From Acidimicrobiia bacterium (lineage in GTDB: Bacteria > Actinomycetota > Acidimicrobiia > Acidimicrobiales > AC-14): a DNA stretch of 64,000 nt. A program made the translations under genes and the position numbers. The notes below the pieces were generated by a model, which had not been told where the DNA came from, ran no database searches, and saw only the letters and a program-made list of their open reading frames with translations. Location: the NCBI GenBank assembly GCA_023264995.1, contig JAHFUR010000017.1, positions 1 through 64,000 on the forward strand, given 5' to 3'. Shown piece by piece: positions 1 to 7,867 of the stretch (positions are counted from its first letter, which is position 1; each line of letters begins with the position of its first letter).

Positions 1-2250
1 CACGGGCCCGACCCGGCGCCGGCCGGCGTGGACGTACGGGTCGCCCGGGCCCCCGAGCCGGCGGCGCTGGTGGCCGACGCCACCGCCGCGACCAGCCCGC
101 TCTGCTCGGGCGACGGGACGACGGGCCAACGCGTCCAGCTCGTCTACGCCAACATCGCCGGCAAGCCCGACCGGTTCGCCACCTACGCCAGCTCGTTCCA
201 GACGTGGGCCGCGGCGATGGACTCGGTCTTCAGCACCAGCGCGGCGGAGACGGGCGGCGGCCGGCGCATCCGGTTCGTCCACGACCCAGCGTGCGCGCCG
301 ATCGTCAGCCGGGTCACGCTGTCGACCGCGGCCGAGAGCGACTTCAACGTGACGGTCGACGAGCTGGCGACCAAGGGCTACAACCGCGACGACCGGAAGT
401 ACCTGGTGTGGGTCGACGCCAACGTCTACTGCGGGATCGGCCAGGTCTACAGCGACGACCGGGCCGGCCAGAACAACGCCAACAACACCTACGGGCTGGT
501 CTCCCGGGTCGACAACGGCTGCTGGGGCCTGGCCGGCCAGTCCATCGAGGCCCACGAGCTGATGCACAACCTGGGCGGCGTGCAGCAATCGGCCCCGCAC
601 GCCACCGCCTACAACCACTGCACCGACGAGAGCGACCGCATGTGCTACGCCGACGGCTCAGGCGCGGCAATGACCCAGGTCTGCCCGGCGGCCCACGAGA
701 ACGTCTTCGACTGCAACCACGACGACTACTTCTCGACCGCGGCCCCGACCGGCAGCTACCTGGCCACCCACTGGAATGCGGCGAACAGCGCCTGGCTGGT
801 GACGACCTCCGTGGCCAGCGCTCCCTCCGCCCCCCTGAACGTCGGCGGTACGCCGGGTGAGGGCACGGTCACCCTGTCGTGGAGCCCACCCACGTCGGCG
901 GGGACGTCGGCGGTCACCGGCTATGTCGTCACCCCCTACGTGGGCACGACGGCCAAGCCGGCCCAGACCTTCGGGTCGACGGCCACGTCGCAGGTCGTCA
1001 CCGGCCTGACCAACGAGACGGACTACACGTTCAAGGTGGCGGCGGTGAACACCGTCGGCGCCGGCCCCCAGTCGGTGGCGTCACCGGTCATCACGCCTTC
1101 GGCCGGCGCCCGCTTCAACCCGCTGGTCCCGGCCCGGATCCTCGACACCCGGACGGGCACCGGGGCACCAATGGCGACCGTCGGCGCCGGTGCGAGCATC
1201 GACCTCCAGGTCACCGGCCGTGGAGGCGTGCCCGCCACCGGCGTGTCAGCGGTGGTGCTCAACGTCACGGTGGTCGACCCCGACGCCCCGGGGTACCTCA
1301 TCGCGTGGCCCACCGGCGAGGTCCGGCCCCTGGCGTCCAACCTCGACTTCACCTCCCACCAGACGGTGCCCAACCTGGTCGTGGTCAAGGTCGGGACGGC
1401 CGGCAAGGTCAGCCTCTACGACGGCAGCGCCGGCGCCACCCACCTGATCGCCGACGTGGCCGGCTGGTACGGCGCCGGCGGTGGCACAACCGGGTCCCTC
1501 TACCACCCGCTGGCACCGGCCCGGGTGCTCGACACCCGATCGGGCAACGGGGCGGCCGCGGCGAAGGTTGCCGGCGGGATGGTGCTCGACCTTCAGGTTG
1601 CGGGTCGGGGCGGCGTGCCCGCCACCGGCGTGGCCTCGGTGGTGCTCAACGTCACGGTCACCGAGCCGGCGATCGGCGGGTACCTCACCGCATGGCCGAC
1701 CGGCGACCCGCTCCCTCTCGCCTCGAACCTCAACTTCTCTACCGGCCAGACGATCGCCAACCTGGTGATGGTGAAGGTCGGGGCCGCGGGCAAGGTGAGC
1801 TTCTACGACGGCGCCGGCGCCACCCACATCGTGGCCGACGTCGCTGGCTGGTTCGGCGTCTCCGGTGAGACCACCGGCGCCCGGTTCCACCCGGTGTCAC
1901 CGGCCCGCGTGCTGGACACCCGGGACGGCACCGGCGCCCTCCAGCTCCCGCTCGTCTCCCTCACCGCCCTCGACCTCCAGGTCGCCGGCCGGGGCGGCGT
2001 ACCGGCCAGCGGGGCCAGCGCCGTGGTCGTGAACCTCACCGTCGTCGACCCGCTCACCCTCGGCTTCCTGACCGCTTGGCCGACCGGGGACCTCCTCCCG
2101 CTGGCGTCGAACCTGAACTTCGACGCCCACCAGGTGCTGCCCAACCTGGTGGTGGCCAAGCTCGGCACCGGCGGGAAGCTGAGCATCTACAACGGCGGCG
2201 GCGCCGCCAACCTGGTGGCGGACGTCAGCGGCTGGTACGGCGCCGGCTGA
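1..2250 (+). CDS. Secreted metzincin-like protein with FnIII domain and three LDTR repeats (5' partial)
   Basis: The frame is open to the first base of the window, so the true start and any signal peptide lie upstream; the GTG at 28 is only an internal candidate. The first third has a zinc-protease motif, HELMHNLGGVQ, followed by RMCYADG, which looks like a metzincin Met-turn. The usual third metal ligand position holds Gln; a later His (AYNHCTDE) may replace it. A fibronectin type III domain follows at about 820-1100. Three repeats of roughly 120 residues then start at about 1108, 1497 and 1881. Each begins with PAR(I/V)LDTR and ends with DV(A/S)GW(Y/F)G, a module common in exported actinobacterial proteins. 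It is probably an extracellular or surface protein. The substrate is unknown and proteolytic activity is inferred from the motif alone. Confidence 0.85.
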   Translation, partial: HGPDPAPAGVDVRVARAPEPAALVADATAATSPLCSGDGTTGQRVQLVYANIAGKPDRFATYASSFQTWAAAMDSVFSTSAAETGGGRRIRFVHDPACAPIVSRVTLSTAAESDFNVTVDELATKGYNRDDRKYLVWVDANVYCGIGQVYSDDRAGQNNANNTYGLVSRVDNGCWGLAGQSIEAHELMHNLGGVQQSAPHATAYNHCTDESDRMCYADGSGAAMTQVCPAAHENVFDCNHDDYFSTAAPTGSYLATHWNAANSAWLVTTSVASAPSAPLNVGGTPGEGTVTLSWSPPTSAGTSAVTGYVVTPYVGTTAKPAQTFGSTATSQVVTGLTNETDYTFKVAAVNTVGAGPQSVASPVITPSAGARFNPLVPARILDTRTGTGAPMATVGAGASIDLQVTGRGGVPATGVSAVVLNVTVVDPDAPGYLIAWPTGEVRPLASNLDFTSHQTVPNLVVVKVGTAGKVSLYDGSAGATHLIADVAGWYGAGGGTTGSLYHPLAPARVLDTRSGNGAAAAKVAGGMVLDLQVAGRGGVPATGVASVVLNVTVTEPAIGGYLTAWPTGDPLPLASNLNFSTGQTIANLVMVKVGAAGKVSFYDGAGATHIVADVAGWFGVSGETTGARFHPVSPARVLDTRDGTGALQLPLVSLTALDLQVAGRGGVPASGASAVVVNLTVVDPLTLGFLTAWPTGDLLPLASNLNFDAHQVLPNLVVAKLGTGGKLSIYNGGGAANLVADVSGWYGAG

Positions 2251-2257
2251 ACGCAGC

Positions 2258-2662
2258 TCAGGCCTCGTCGGTGGCCGGCTCCAGCTCGAGCGACACCGAG
2301 TTGATGCAGTACCGCATCCCGGTCGGCCCCGGGCCGTCGGGGAAGACGTGCCCGAGGTGGCCGCCACAGGCCCGGCAGGTGACCTCGGTCCGGCGCATCC
2401 CGAACTTCCGGTCCTCATGCAGCTCGACCGCCTCGGCGAGAGCCGGCTCGGTGAAGCTCGGCCAGCCCGTCCCCGACTCGAACTTGGCATCCGAGCTGAA
2501 CAGCGCCGCCCCGCACGCCGCGCACCGGTACATCCCGTCGTCCTTGGAGTAGGCGTACTTGCCAGTGCCGGCGCGCTCGGTGCCCTTGCGCCGGAGCACT
2601 TCGTACTGCTCGGGCGTGAGCTGCTCCCGCCACTCCTCGTCGGTCCTCACGATCTTGCTCAT
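2258..2662 (-). CDS. msrB: Peptide-methionine (R)-S-oxide reductase MsrB
   Basis: Reduces the R epimer of methionine sulfoxide in proteins, repairing oxidative damage in the cytoplasm. The 134-residue length is that of a stand-alone MsrB domain. Two zinc-binding CxxC pairs are visible (C47/C50 and C96/C99). The family motif GTGWPSF precedes them, GHVFPDGP follows, and the catalytic cysteine is C119 in RYCINSVSL. The ATG at 2662 is supported by a TAGCCT -10 box ending 8 nt upstream, so the message is probably leaderless. It converges with the preceding secreted-protein gene with only seven bases between stop codons. Confidence 0.96.
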   Translation of the reverse strand: MSKIVRTDEEWREQLTPEQYEVLRRKGTERAGTGKYAYSKDDGMYRCAACGAALFSSDAKFESGTGWPSFTEPALAEAVELHEDRKFGMRRTEVTCRACGGHLGHVFPDGPGPTGMRYCINSVSLELEPATDEA

Positions 2663-2670
2663 GGTCCGCC

Positions 2671-2676
2671 AGGCTA
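2671..2676 (-). promoter_or_regulatory. -10 box of msrB
   Basis: TAGCCT on the minus strand lies 8 nt before the msrB ATG. It matches the TAnnnT boxes at the same distance from many starts in this window. Confidence 0.55.
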
Positions 2677-2691
2677 CGCCCGCGCCGGCGG

Positions 2692-3501
2692 CTACTCAGT
2701 GTCAGGACCGGGCGCACCCGGTGGGGCCGCCGGCGGGTCAGCAGCACGGCGAGCTGCGGTGAGGAACCCGGTGTGGGCGACCATCCGGTGGTCCGGCCGC
2801 ACCGATTGGCCCTCGACGTGCCACGACCGCTGGAGGACCTCGATCGTCTCGGCCAGCACGAACGATGCCGCGTCGAGAGCCTCTCGGAGCTGGGCCACCT
2901 GGACGATCGTCGGGAGGTAGGAGACGAAGATGCCGCCGGGGCGAAGGGCGCCGAGCGCGGGCTTGACCACCCGCCACGGTTCGGGGAGGTCGAGCAGGAT
3001 GCGGTCGAGCCCCGTCTCGTCGATGCCGTCGTAGACGTCGCGCAGCTCGACCCGGTACGGGAGGCCGTCGCCCAGGAACGACGCCACGTTGGCCTGGGCC
3101 TTGGCCGCGAAGTCCTCCCGCAGCTCGTAACCGACCACTTCGGCCCCGGCTCGCAGGAGCGTCATCGAAAGGGCGCCCGAGCCCACGCCGGCCTCGAGGA
3201 CCCTGGCCCCGGGGAAGATGTCGGCCAGGATGAGCAGCGGCCCGAGGTCCTTGGGGTAGATGACCTGGGCGCCCCGGGGCATGGACAGGACGAAGTCGGC
3301 CAGGGTGGGCCGCACGGCCAGGTAGCGGGCACCCGAGCCCGACCGCACCGTCGACCCGTCGGGCGCGCCGATGAGCGAGTCGTGCGGGGTGATCCCGGCG
3401 TGGGTGTGGAACTCACCTCCTTCGCGCAGGGTGATGAGGTAGCGCCGGCGCTTGGCGTCGATCAGGAGCACTCGGTCGCCGACGGAGAAGGTGGGGTCCA
3501 C
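2692..3501 (-). CDS. trmI: tRNA (adenine-58-N1)-methyltransferase TrmI
   Basis: A SAM-dependent methyltransferase that makes m1A58 in the T-loop of tRNA and normally acts as a homotetramer. The 269-residue protein has an N-terminal beta-rich domain (about 1-70), the linker IYPKDLGPLLILADI that precedes the Rossmann domain in this family, and SAM motif I EAGVGSGA at residues 103-110. It also has DLPEPW and a C-terminal RPDHRMVAHTGFL stretch. The GTG at 3501 fits the conserved N-terminus. The extreme C-terminus is a Pro/Ala-rich tail. It is followed by msrB but separated by about 30 bp. Confidence 0.93.
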   Translation of the reverse strand: MDPTFSVGDRVLLIDAKRRRYLITLREGGEFHTHAGITPHDSLIGAPDGSTVRSGSGARYLAVRPTLADFVLSMPRGAQVIYPKDLGPLLILADIFPGARVLEAGVGSGALSMTLLRAGAEVVGYELREDFAAKAQANVASFLGDGLPYRVELRDVYDGIDETGLDRILLDLPEPWRVVKPALGALRPGGIFVSYLPTIVQVAQLREALDAASFVLAETIEVLQRSWHVEGQSVRPDHRMVAHTGFLTAARRAADPPAAPPGAPGPDTE

Positions 3502-3529
3502 GGCCCCATCATCGCTCCCGGCCGGAGGG

Positions 3530-3724
3530 CTACTTCACACGGGGGAGGTGCTGGATCACAAGTGACTGGCCCGGGTGGAGCTCTTCGAGGTAGACGACCT
3601 TGGCGTCGCGGGTGGCCAGCCGGTGAAGAAGCCGCAGCCCGCCGGCCGTCACGCCGAGGGCCAGCCAGCCACGCGAGCCGCCAAGGCCGCGGCTGAACCC
3701 GATCCTGACGAGGGACTTGAGCAT
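3530..3724 (-). CDS. Small conserved-type protein of unknown function
   Basis: A 64-residue basic protein with a short hydrophobic stretch (WLALGVTAGGL) that is marginal for a membrane segment, then a polar C-terminus with YLEELHPGQSLVI. I do not recognise a family. It is the last gene of a leftward operon. Its ATG overlaps the stop codon of the upstream small membrane protein by one base (TGATG), the strongest evidence that it is real. Confidence 0.6.
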   Translation of the reverse strand: MLKSLVRIGFSRGLGGSRGWLALGVTAGGLRLLHRLATRDAKVVYLEELHPGQSLVIQHLPRVK

Positions 3725-3930
3725 CAGACCCGGCGGATCTCGACGACCGTGGACTTGCGCCGGCCACGGCGCTTGCCGAACAGGAAGGCCAGGATCACGA
3801 TGGCCACGCCGATGCCGCCGGCGATGGCCAGGAGCGGCGCCTTGGCCGCCTCGGCCGATTCCTCGACCTCACCCCGCATCTCGCGGAGCTTGCCCTCGAT
3901 GTCGGCCCGGGTGATGCGGCCTTCGGTCAC
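3724..3930 (-). CDS. Small single-pass membrane protein
   Basis: 68 residues: a charged amphipathic N-terminus (about 1-30, Glu/Lys/Arg-rich, probably helical), one clear membrane helix (about 32-50, APLLAIAGGIGVAIVILAF) and a very basic tail (GKRRGRRK). The GTG start overlaps the stop of the upstream holin-like gene (GTGA). Function is unknown. With its two neighbours it forms a small envelope-protein set read together with the DacB-type carboxypeptidase. Confidence 0.7.
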   Translation of the reverse strand: MTEGRITRADIEGKLREMRGEVEESAEAAKAPLLAIAGGIGVAIVILAFLFGKRRGRRKSTVVEIRRV

Positions 3931-4271
3931 GTCGTGTCCCTTCTCTGGCCGCGCGTCCGGGCCTTCATGGCCCCGCCGGCGATCGCCCCGCTGGCCACGA
4001 GGACCAGCACGTACGGGACGAAGGAGAGCTTGCCATCGAACGCGTCGCCGGTCTCGGTCTGGAGCAGCCGGAGGCCGCCGAGCAGCAGGAGGACGGCGCC
4101 GAGGCTGCCGAGCAGTGCCCCCGCCAACCCGTAGCCGACGAACCGGCCGAGGTTGCGGATCGGGTCGAGCGTCTCCTGCTTGGCGTACCCGACGACGAGC
4201 TGGAAGAGGTCCTGCGCCTCGCCGGGCAGGCCCTTGTCCTTCCTCTTGTCCTGTCCCTGCCGCCTGGCCAT
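3927..4271 (-). CDS. Holin-superfamily-III-like membrane protein
   Basis: 114 residues from the ATG at 4271. A longer frame is open upstream, but it would run through the end of the preceding LON-domain gene. The N-terminus is a basic Gln/Lys-rich segment. Two hydrophobic helices follow, GYGLAGALLGSLGAVLLLL and FVPYVLVLVASGAIAGGAM. The pattern resembles the actinobacterial putative holin superfamily III (DUF1469-like) proteins, which are chromosomal membrane proteins and no proof of a phage. It sits in the leftward operon 7810-3530. Confidence 0.65.
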   Translation of the reverse strand: MARRQGQDKRKDKGLPGEAQDLFQLVVGYAKQETLDPIRNLGRFVGYGLAGALLGSLGAVLLLLGGLRLLQTETGDAFDGKLSFVPYVLVLVASGAIAGGAMKARTRGQRRDTT

Positions 4272-4281
4272 GATGTGCTTC

Positions 4282-4908
4282 CTATCCCCCGGCCAACCGC
4301 TGCGCAAGCACGGCGGCTTCCTCGCCGAGCAGCGAGAGCACCAGGTCGAGCCGGTCGCCGGCTCCGTCGGTGCCCAGGAGGCGCTGGGCGTCAAGGGGCC
4401 CGAGGGGGGCTTGGCCGGCGGCCTGCCACGTGGCGACCGCCGGATCCATGCTCAGCTCCACCGCCACGCCGGCGGCCGCGTCGCCCAGCTCGGCCTTCTG
4501 GGCCAGCAGCCGGCGCAGGAGCCGAGCCAGCTCGTCACGCCGGGCGTCGGCGTCGGGCCCGATCGGGCCTTCCGGGCAGGGCACGACCTCGGCCCGGGGA
4601 TAAGGGTCCTCCGCCAGCCAGCGCCGGACCCGGACCCGGTCCTCGCCGACGAGGACCACGACCCACCGGCCGTCGTCGAGCTCGACGGAGTCGGCGATCA
4701 CCGCCCGGGTGGCGACATCGAAACGTACGTCGCCACCACCCACCTCGCTCCCCCGCTCGATCAGGACGACACCGAGCCGCCCGTCACCGTCCACGCAGTG
4801 CCGGGCCAGGGCCCGGTAGCGGGGCTCGAAGATGTGCAGGGAGAGGAGCGTCGAGGGGAACAGCACGTTTCCCAGGGGGAACATCGGTAGTTCGACTGCG
4901 GCGGTCAC
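4282..4908 (-). CDS. LON peptidase substrate-binding domain protein
   Basis: 208 residues matching the stand-alone N-terminal LON domain: ELPMFPLGNVLFPSTLLSLHIFEPRY is the classic opening, followed by RLGVVLIERGSEVGGG. No AAA+ or Ser/Lys protease part is present, so it is not Lon itself. Proteins of this type may bind substrates or act as adaptors; the role here is unknown. The GTG start overlaps the dacB stop (GTGA), so translation is probably coupled to the cell-wall gene upstream. Confidence 0.88.
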   Translation of the reverse strand: MTAAVELPMFPLGNVLFPSTLLSLHIFEPRYRALARHCVDGDGRLGVVLIERGSEVGGGDVRFDVATRAVIADSVELDDGRWVVVLVGEDRVRVRRWLAEDPYPRAEVVPCPEGPIGPDADARRDELARLLRRLLAQKAELGDAAAGVAVELSMDPAVATWQAAGQAPLGPLDAQRLLGTDGAGDRLDLVLSLLGEEAAVLAQRLAGG

Positions 4909-6302
4909 CCGGAGGTAACCGCCTTCGGGCCCAGCTCATCGGCCGAAGGGGCGCGGGGGAACGCGGCGAGCACGTTCACGACACGGTCCTGGAGGGCGGC
5001 GCCGGCCGCCGCGGTCGGGAGGTCGTTCAGGAGGAGGCTGAAGGAGACGTTGCGGTTCCCCTGGCCGGTCACGAACCCGCTGAGCCCGGCGACGCCCTCC
5101 AGGGAACCGGTCTTGGCCCAGACCCGCCCGGCGGCCGGCGTGCCGAGGAACCTGCGGAACAGGGTGCCGTTGCGCCCGGCCACGGGCAGGCCGGCGGCCA
5201 GCGCCGGCGGCGCGCCCGCCACCACCCGTTGGAGCACCGAGCAGCTGACCTTGTCGCCCCGGTCGAGGCCGGAGCCGTCGATCGCCGCCACTTCCTCGGC
5301 CGACACGCCGGCCATCTGTCGCAGGCGGTCGGCGACGACGGCCAGGCCGGCGGCCGTGGACCCTGGAACGCCGGGCCGGGTGCCCATCTCCTTGACCAGC
5401 ATCTCGGCCGCCATGTTGTCGCTGTTCTGGAGCGTCTCGGCCACGACCTCGCTCAACGGCGCCGAGTCGATCGAGGCCACCTGTGGGGCGCCGGCGGGCG
5501 CCTTGCCGGTCCCGGTGTCGCCGACGGTGACCCCCCGGGCACGCAGGAGCGTGGCCAGGACGCCGGCCGCGTGGGCCGCCGGGGAGGTGGCCACCGCCGG
5601 CGGGTTCTCGCTGGTGAACGACTTGTTCACGACCAGGGCCGACAACGGGCTGATGTCGAAATTGGCGATGTAGCGGGGGTTCCAGCTCGGGACCAACCGC
5701 TCGGTGTCGTAGCGGCTCTCGTCGCCAAGGAGGCGCCCGACCCGCCGGACACCGGCACCGACCACCTTGTCGGCCAGGGCCTCGATCGACGTCGACAGCC
5801 GGGGCTGGCCGAGGTAGCCGCCGTCGGACGCGAACTCGGCGGTGGACAGCAGCGGGTCGCCGCCGCCGACCAGGTACAGGTCGCCGACCGCCCCGTCGGC
5901 CGGCGGGGCCCCGGCCCGCACCGAGGTGGTGAACCGCGTGTCGGCCCCGAGCTGGGCGAGGGCCGCCGACGCGGTCAGGAGCTTGAAGGTCGACGCCGGG
6001 ATGAGCCCGAGCGCCGGCTGGCGGGCGTAGTGCACCGTCCCCCCACCCGGGTCGCCCACCACCAGGCACGACCGGTCGCGGGCCGGCCCGTAGACCGGGT
6101 CGGTCATGATGCGGTCGAGGTCGCTGCGGAGGTGGGTCTCGGCCACCACCCGGGAGAGCAGCGCCGGCACCCTCCGAAGACTGAACAGCGGGGTCGCCAA
6201 GGCCGGAGCGGCGCCGGCCGGCGCCGGCGCCGCCGCCCCAGCCGGCCCGGGGATGCTCGCCAGGGCGATACCAAGGGCCAGCACCCCGGCGCTGCGCCTC
6301 AC
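4905..6302 (-). CDS. dacB: D-alanyl-D-alanine carboxypeptidase/endopeptidase (PBP4/DacB type)
   Basis: A penicillin-binding protein of the S13 serine peptidase family that trims peptidoglycan cross-links outside the membrane. An N-terminal signal peptide (about 1-25, ending near AGA) is visible. The active-site serine is in PASTFK (S104, K107). The second motif is SDN (QNSDNMAAEML) and the third KTG (WAKTGSLEG). The length of 465 residues is usual. The GTG start overlaps the stop of the upstream acyl-CoA synthetase (GTGA), and its own stop overlaps the LON-domain gene, so these genes are co-translated. Confidence 0.93.
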   Translation of the reverse strand: MRRSAGVLALGIALASIPGPAGAAAPAPAGAAPALATPLFSLRRVPALLSRVVAETHLRSDLDRIMTDPVYGPARDRSCLVVGDPGGGTVHYARQPALGLIPASTFKLLTASAALAQLGADTRFTTSVRAGAPPADGAVGDLYLVGGGDPLLSTAEFASDGGYLGQPRLSTSIEALADKVVGAGVRRVGRLLGDESRYDTERLVPSWNPRYIANFDISPLSALVVNKSFTSENPPAVATSPAAHAAGVLATLLRARGVTVGDTGTGKAPAGAPQVASIDSAPLSEVVAETLQNSDNMAAEMLVKEMGTRPGVPGSTAAGLAVVADRLRQMAGVSAEEVAAIDGSGLDRGDKVSCSVLQRVVAGAPPALAAGLPVAGRNGTLFRRFLGTPAAGRVWAKTGSLEGVAGLSGFVTGQGNRNVSFSLLLNDLPTAAAGAALQDRVVNVLAAFPRAPSADELGPKAVTSG

Positions 6303-7810
6303 CGGTCGCCCCGGAGGGCCCGGCGGAGCAGCTTCCCGCTCTCGGTGCGAGGCAGCGCCGCGCAGACTTCCCAGGACCGCGGCCGCTTGAACGGGGCCAG
6401 GCGGGGCGCGAGGAAGGCATCGAGGCCGGCGGGGTCGAGCACTCGCCCCGGCCGGGGCGTGACCACGGCATGGACCCGCTCCCCCCAGGCGTCGTCGGGG
6501 ACGCCGATCACGGCGGCGTCGGCCACGTCGGGGTGGGCGTGCAGGGCGGCTTCCACCTCGGCCGGGTACACGTTGACGCCCCCGGTGATGACCACGTCGG
6601 TCTTGCGGTCACAGATGTGCAGGTAGCCCTCGGCGTCGAGCCGGCCCATGTCACCGACCGATTTCCAGCCCCCGCCGCCGGCCAGCTCGGCCATGGGCGC
6701 CACCGCGCCGTGGTAGCCGTCGATGGCCTGATCGGTGCGGACGAAGACCTCACCGACCTCGCCGGCCGGCACGTCGGCCCCGTCGGTGCCGACGATCCTG
6801 ATCCCGATCCCCCCGTAGGGCCGCCCGCAGGAACCAGGCTTGCGCAATTGGTCCTCGGGCCGGAGGACGGTCACGATCCCAAGCTCGGTGGCGCCGTAGA
6901 CCTCGTACAGGAAGCCGGCCCCGAGCCGGGCGACCACCTCCTCCTTCAGCGAGTAGGGCACGGGCGCGGCGTTCACGATGACCGTCCGCAGGCACGACAG
7001 GTCGGCCTCGGACAGCAGGTCGTCGGGCAGGGCCACGATGCGCTTCAGGTGGACGGGTGCCACGAACGCCGAGGTCACCCGGTGCCGGGCGACGAGCCTC
7101 ACCCATGCGGCGGGGTCGAAGGCCCGGGAGACGACCAGGCGGCCGCCGGTGAGGTGGGCCAGCAGGGCGAAGGCGTGCGGGCCGGCGTGGTAAAGGGGCC
7201 CGGTCACCAGATGGACCTCGTCATCCCCGAAGGCGAGCTCGGCCAGCATGGCCTGGCGCGGCGCCGGCTCCGTGCGGGGCCGGACCGCGCCCTTGGGCCG
7301 CCCGCTCGTGCCCGACGTGTAGAACATCGTCCGGCCGGCGCCGGCCGGCGTCGCCACCCCCGACGGCGTCCCGAGGGCGACGACCTCCTCCCAGGAGCGC
7401 AAGCCGGCCACCGTGCCCCCGAACACCAAGGCATGGCGCAGCCGGCGCAGGGACGGCAGCAGGCCGGCCACCGTCGCCCCGCACGCGGCATCGACGACCG
7501 CCACGACCGCTCCGCTGTCCTCGAGCACGTGGCGGGCCTCGCCGGCGGTGAGCCGGTGCGGCATGGGGACGGCGACCGCACCCACGGCGCGCAGGGCATG
7601 GATGACAACCACGACATCGGTGCTGTTCGGCCCGCTCCAGACCACCCGCTCGCCCGGCTTCACCCCGAGAGCCGCCAGGCCGCTGGCCAACCGGGCCACG
7701 CGGTCGTCCAAGCCAGCCCAGGTCAGGGCGCCGTCCCCCTCCGACACCGCCACTCCGCTCGCATCCGTCGCCGCCCGGAGCGCCTGCGGGCCCAATGCGG
7801 CGTCGAGCAT
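6299..7810 (-). CDS. Fatty-acid/acyl-CoA synthetase (AMP-dependent ligase)
   Basis: A 503-residue ANL-superfamily enzyme that activates a carboxylic acid with ATP to the acyl-adenylate and transfers it to CoA. The phosphate-binding motif is FYTSGTSGRPKGA, with EVYGATELG, SVGDMGRLD and the hinge region DRKTDVVITGGVNVYPAEVE; the near-C-terminal catalytic lysine is in TESGKLLRR. The frame stays open far upstream, but the ATG at 7810 starts the conserved fold. Its upstream region abuts the divergent ABC exporter gene (ATG 7868), so the two promoters lie in about 57 bp. First gene of the leftward operon; the substrate cannot be read from sequence. Confidence 0.88.
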   Translation of the reverse strand: MLDAALGPQALRAATDASGVAVSEGDGALTWAGLDDRVARLASGLAALGVKPGERVVWSGPNSTDVVVVIHALRAVGAVAVPMPHRLTAGEARHVLEDSGAVVAVVDAACGATVAGLLPSLRRLRHALVFGGTVAGLRSWEEVVALGTPSGVATPAGAGRTMFYTSGTSGRPKGAVRPRTEPAPRQAMLAELAFGDDEVHLVTGPLYHAGPHAFALLAHLTGGRLVVSRAFDPAAWVRLVARHRVTSAFVAPVHLKRIVALPDDLLSEADLSCLRTVIVNAAPVPYSLKEEVVARLGAGFLYEVYGATELGIVTVLRPEDQLRKPGSCGRPYGGIGIRIVGTDGADVPAGEVGEVFVRTDQAIDGYHGAVAPMAELAGGGGWKSVGDMGRLDAEGYLHICDRKTDVVITGGVNVYPAEVEAALHAHPDVADAAVIGVPDDAWGERVHAVVTPRPGRVLDPAGLDAFLAPRLAPFKRPRSWEVCAALPRTESGKLLRRALRGDR

Positions 7811-7854
7811 CGCCCGAACTGTAATTGCCACCCGAGTACCCGCCACGGTCACCG

Positions 7855-7860
7855 TACGCT
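7855..7860 (+). promoter_or_regulatory. -10 box of the ABC exporter gene
   Basis: TACGCT ends 7 nt before the ATG at 7868. The spacing predicts transcription starting at or within a base or two of the start codon. Confidence 0.5.
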
Positions 7861-7867
7861 CGACCGC

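Noticed and set aside
3927-4271. Prophage holin
   Set aside because: No phage genes, endolysin or att site nearby; this holin-like family is common on actinobacterial chromosomes.
4275-6626. Long plus-strand frame of 783 codons
   Set aside because: Antisense to dacB and the LON-domain gene, which have full motifs. The translation is Arg/Ala/Gly low-complexity typical of a GC-rich shadow.
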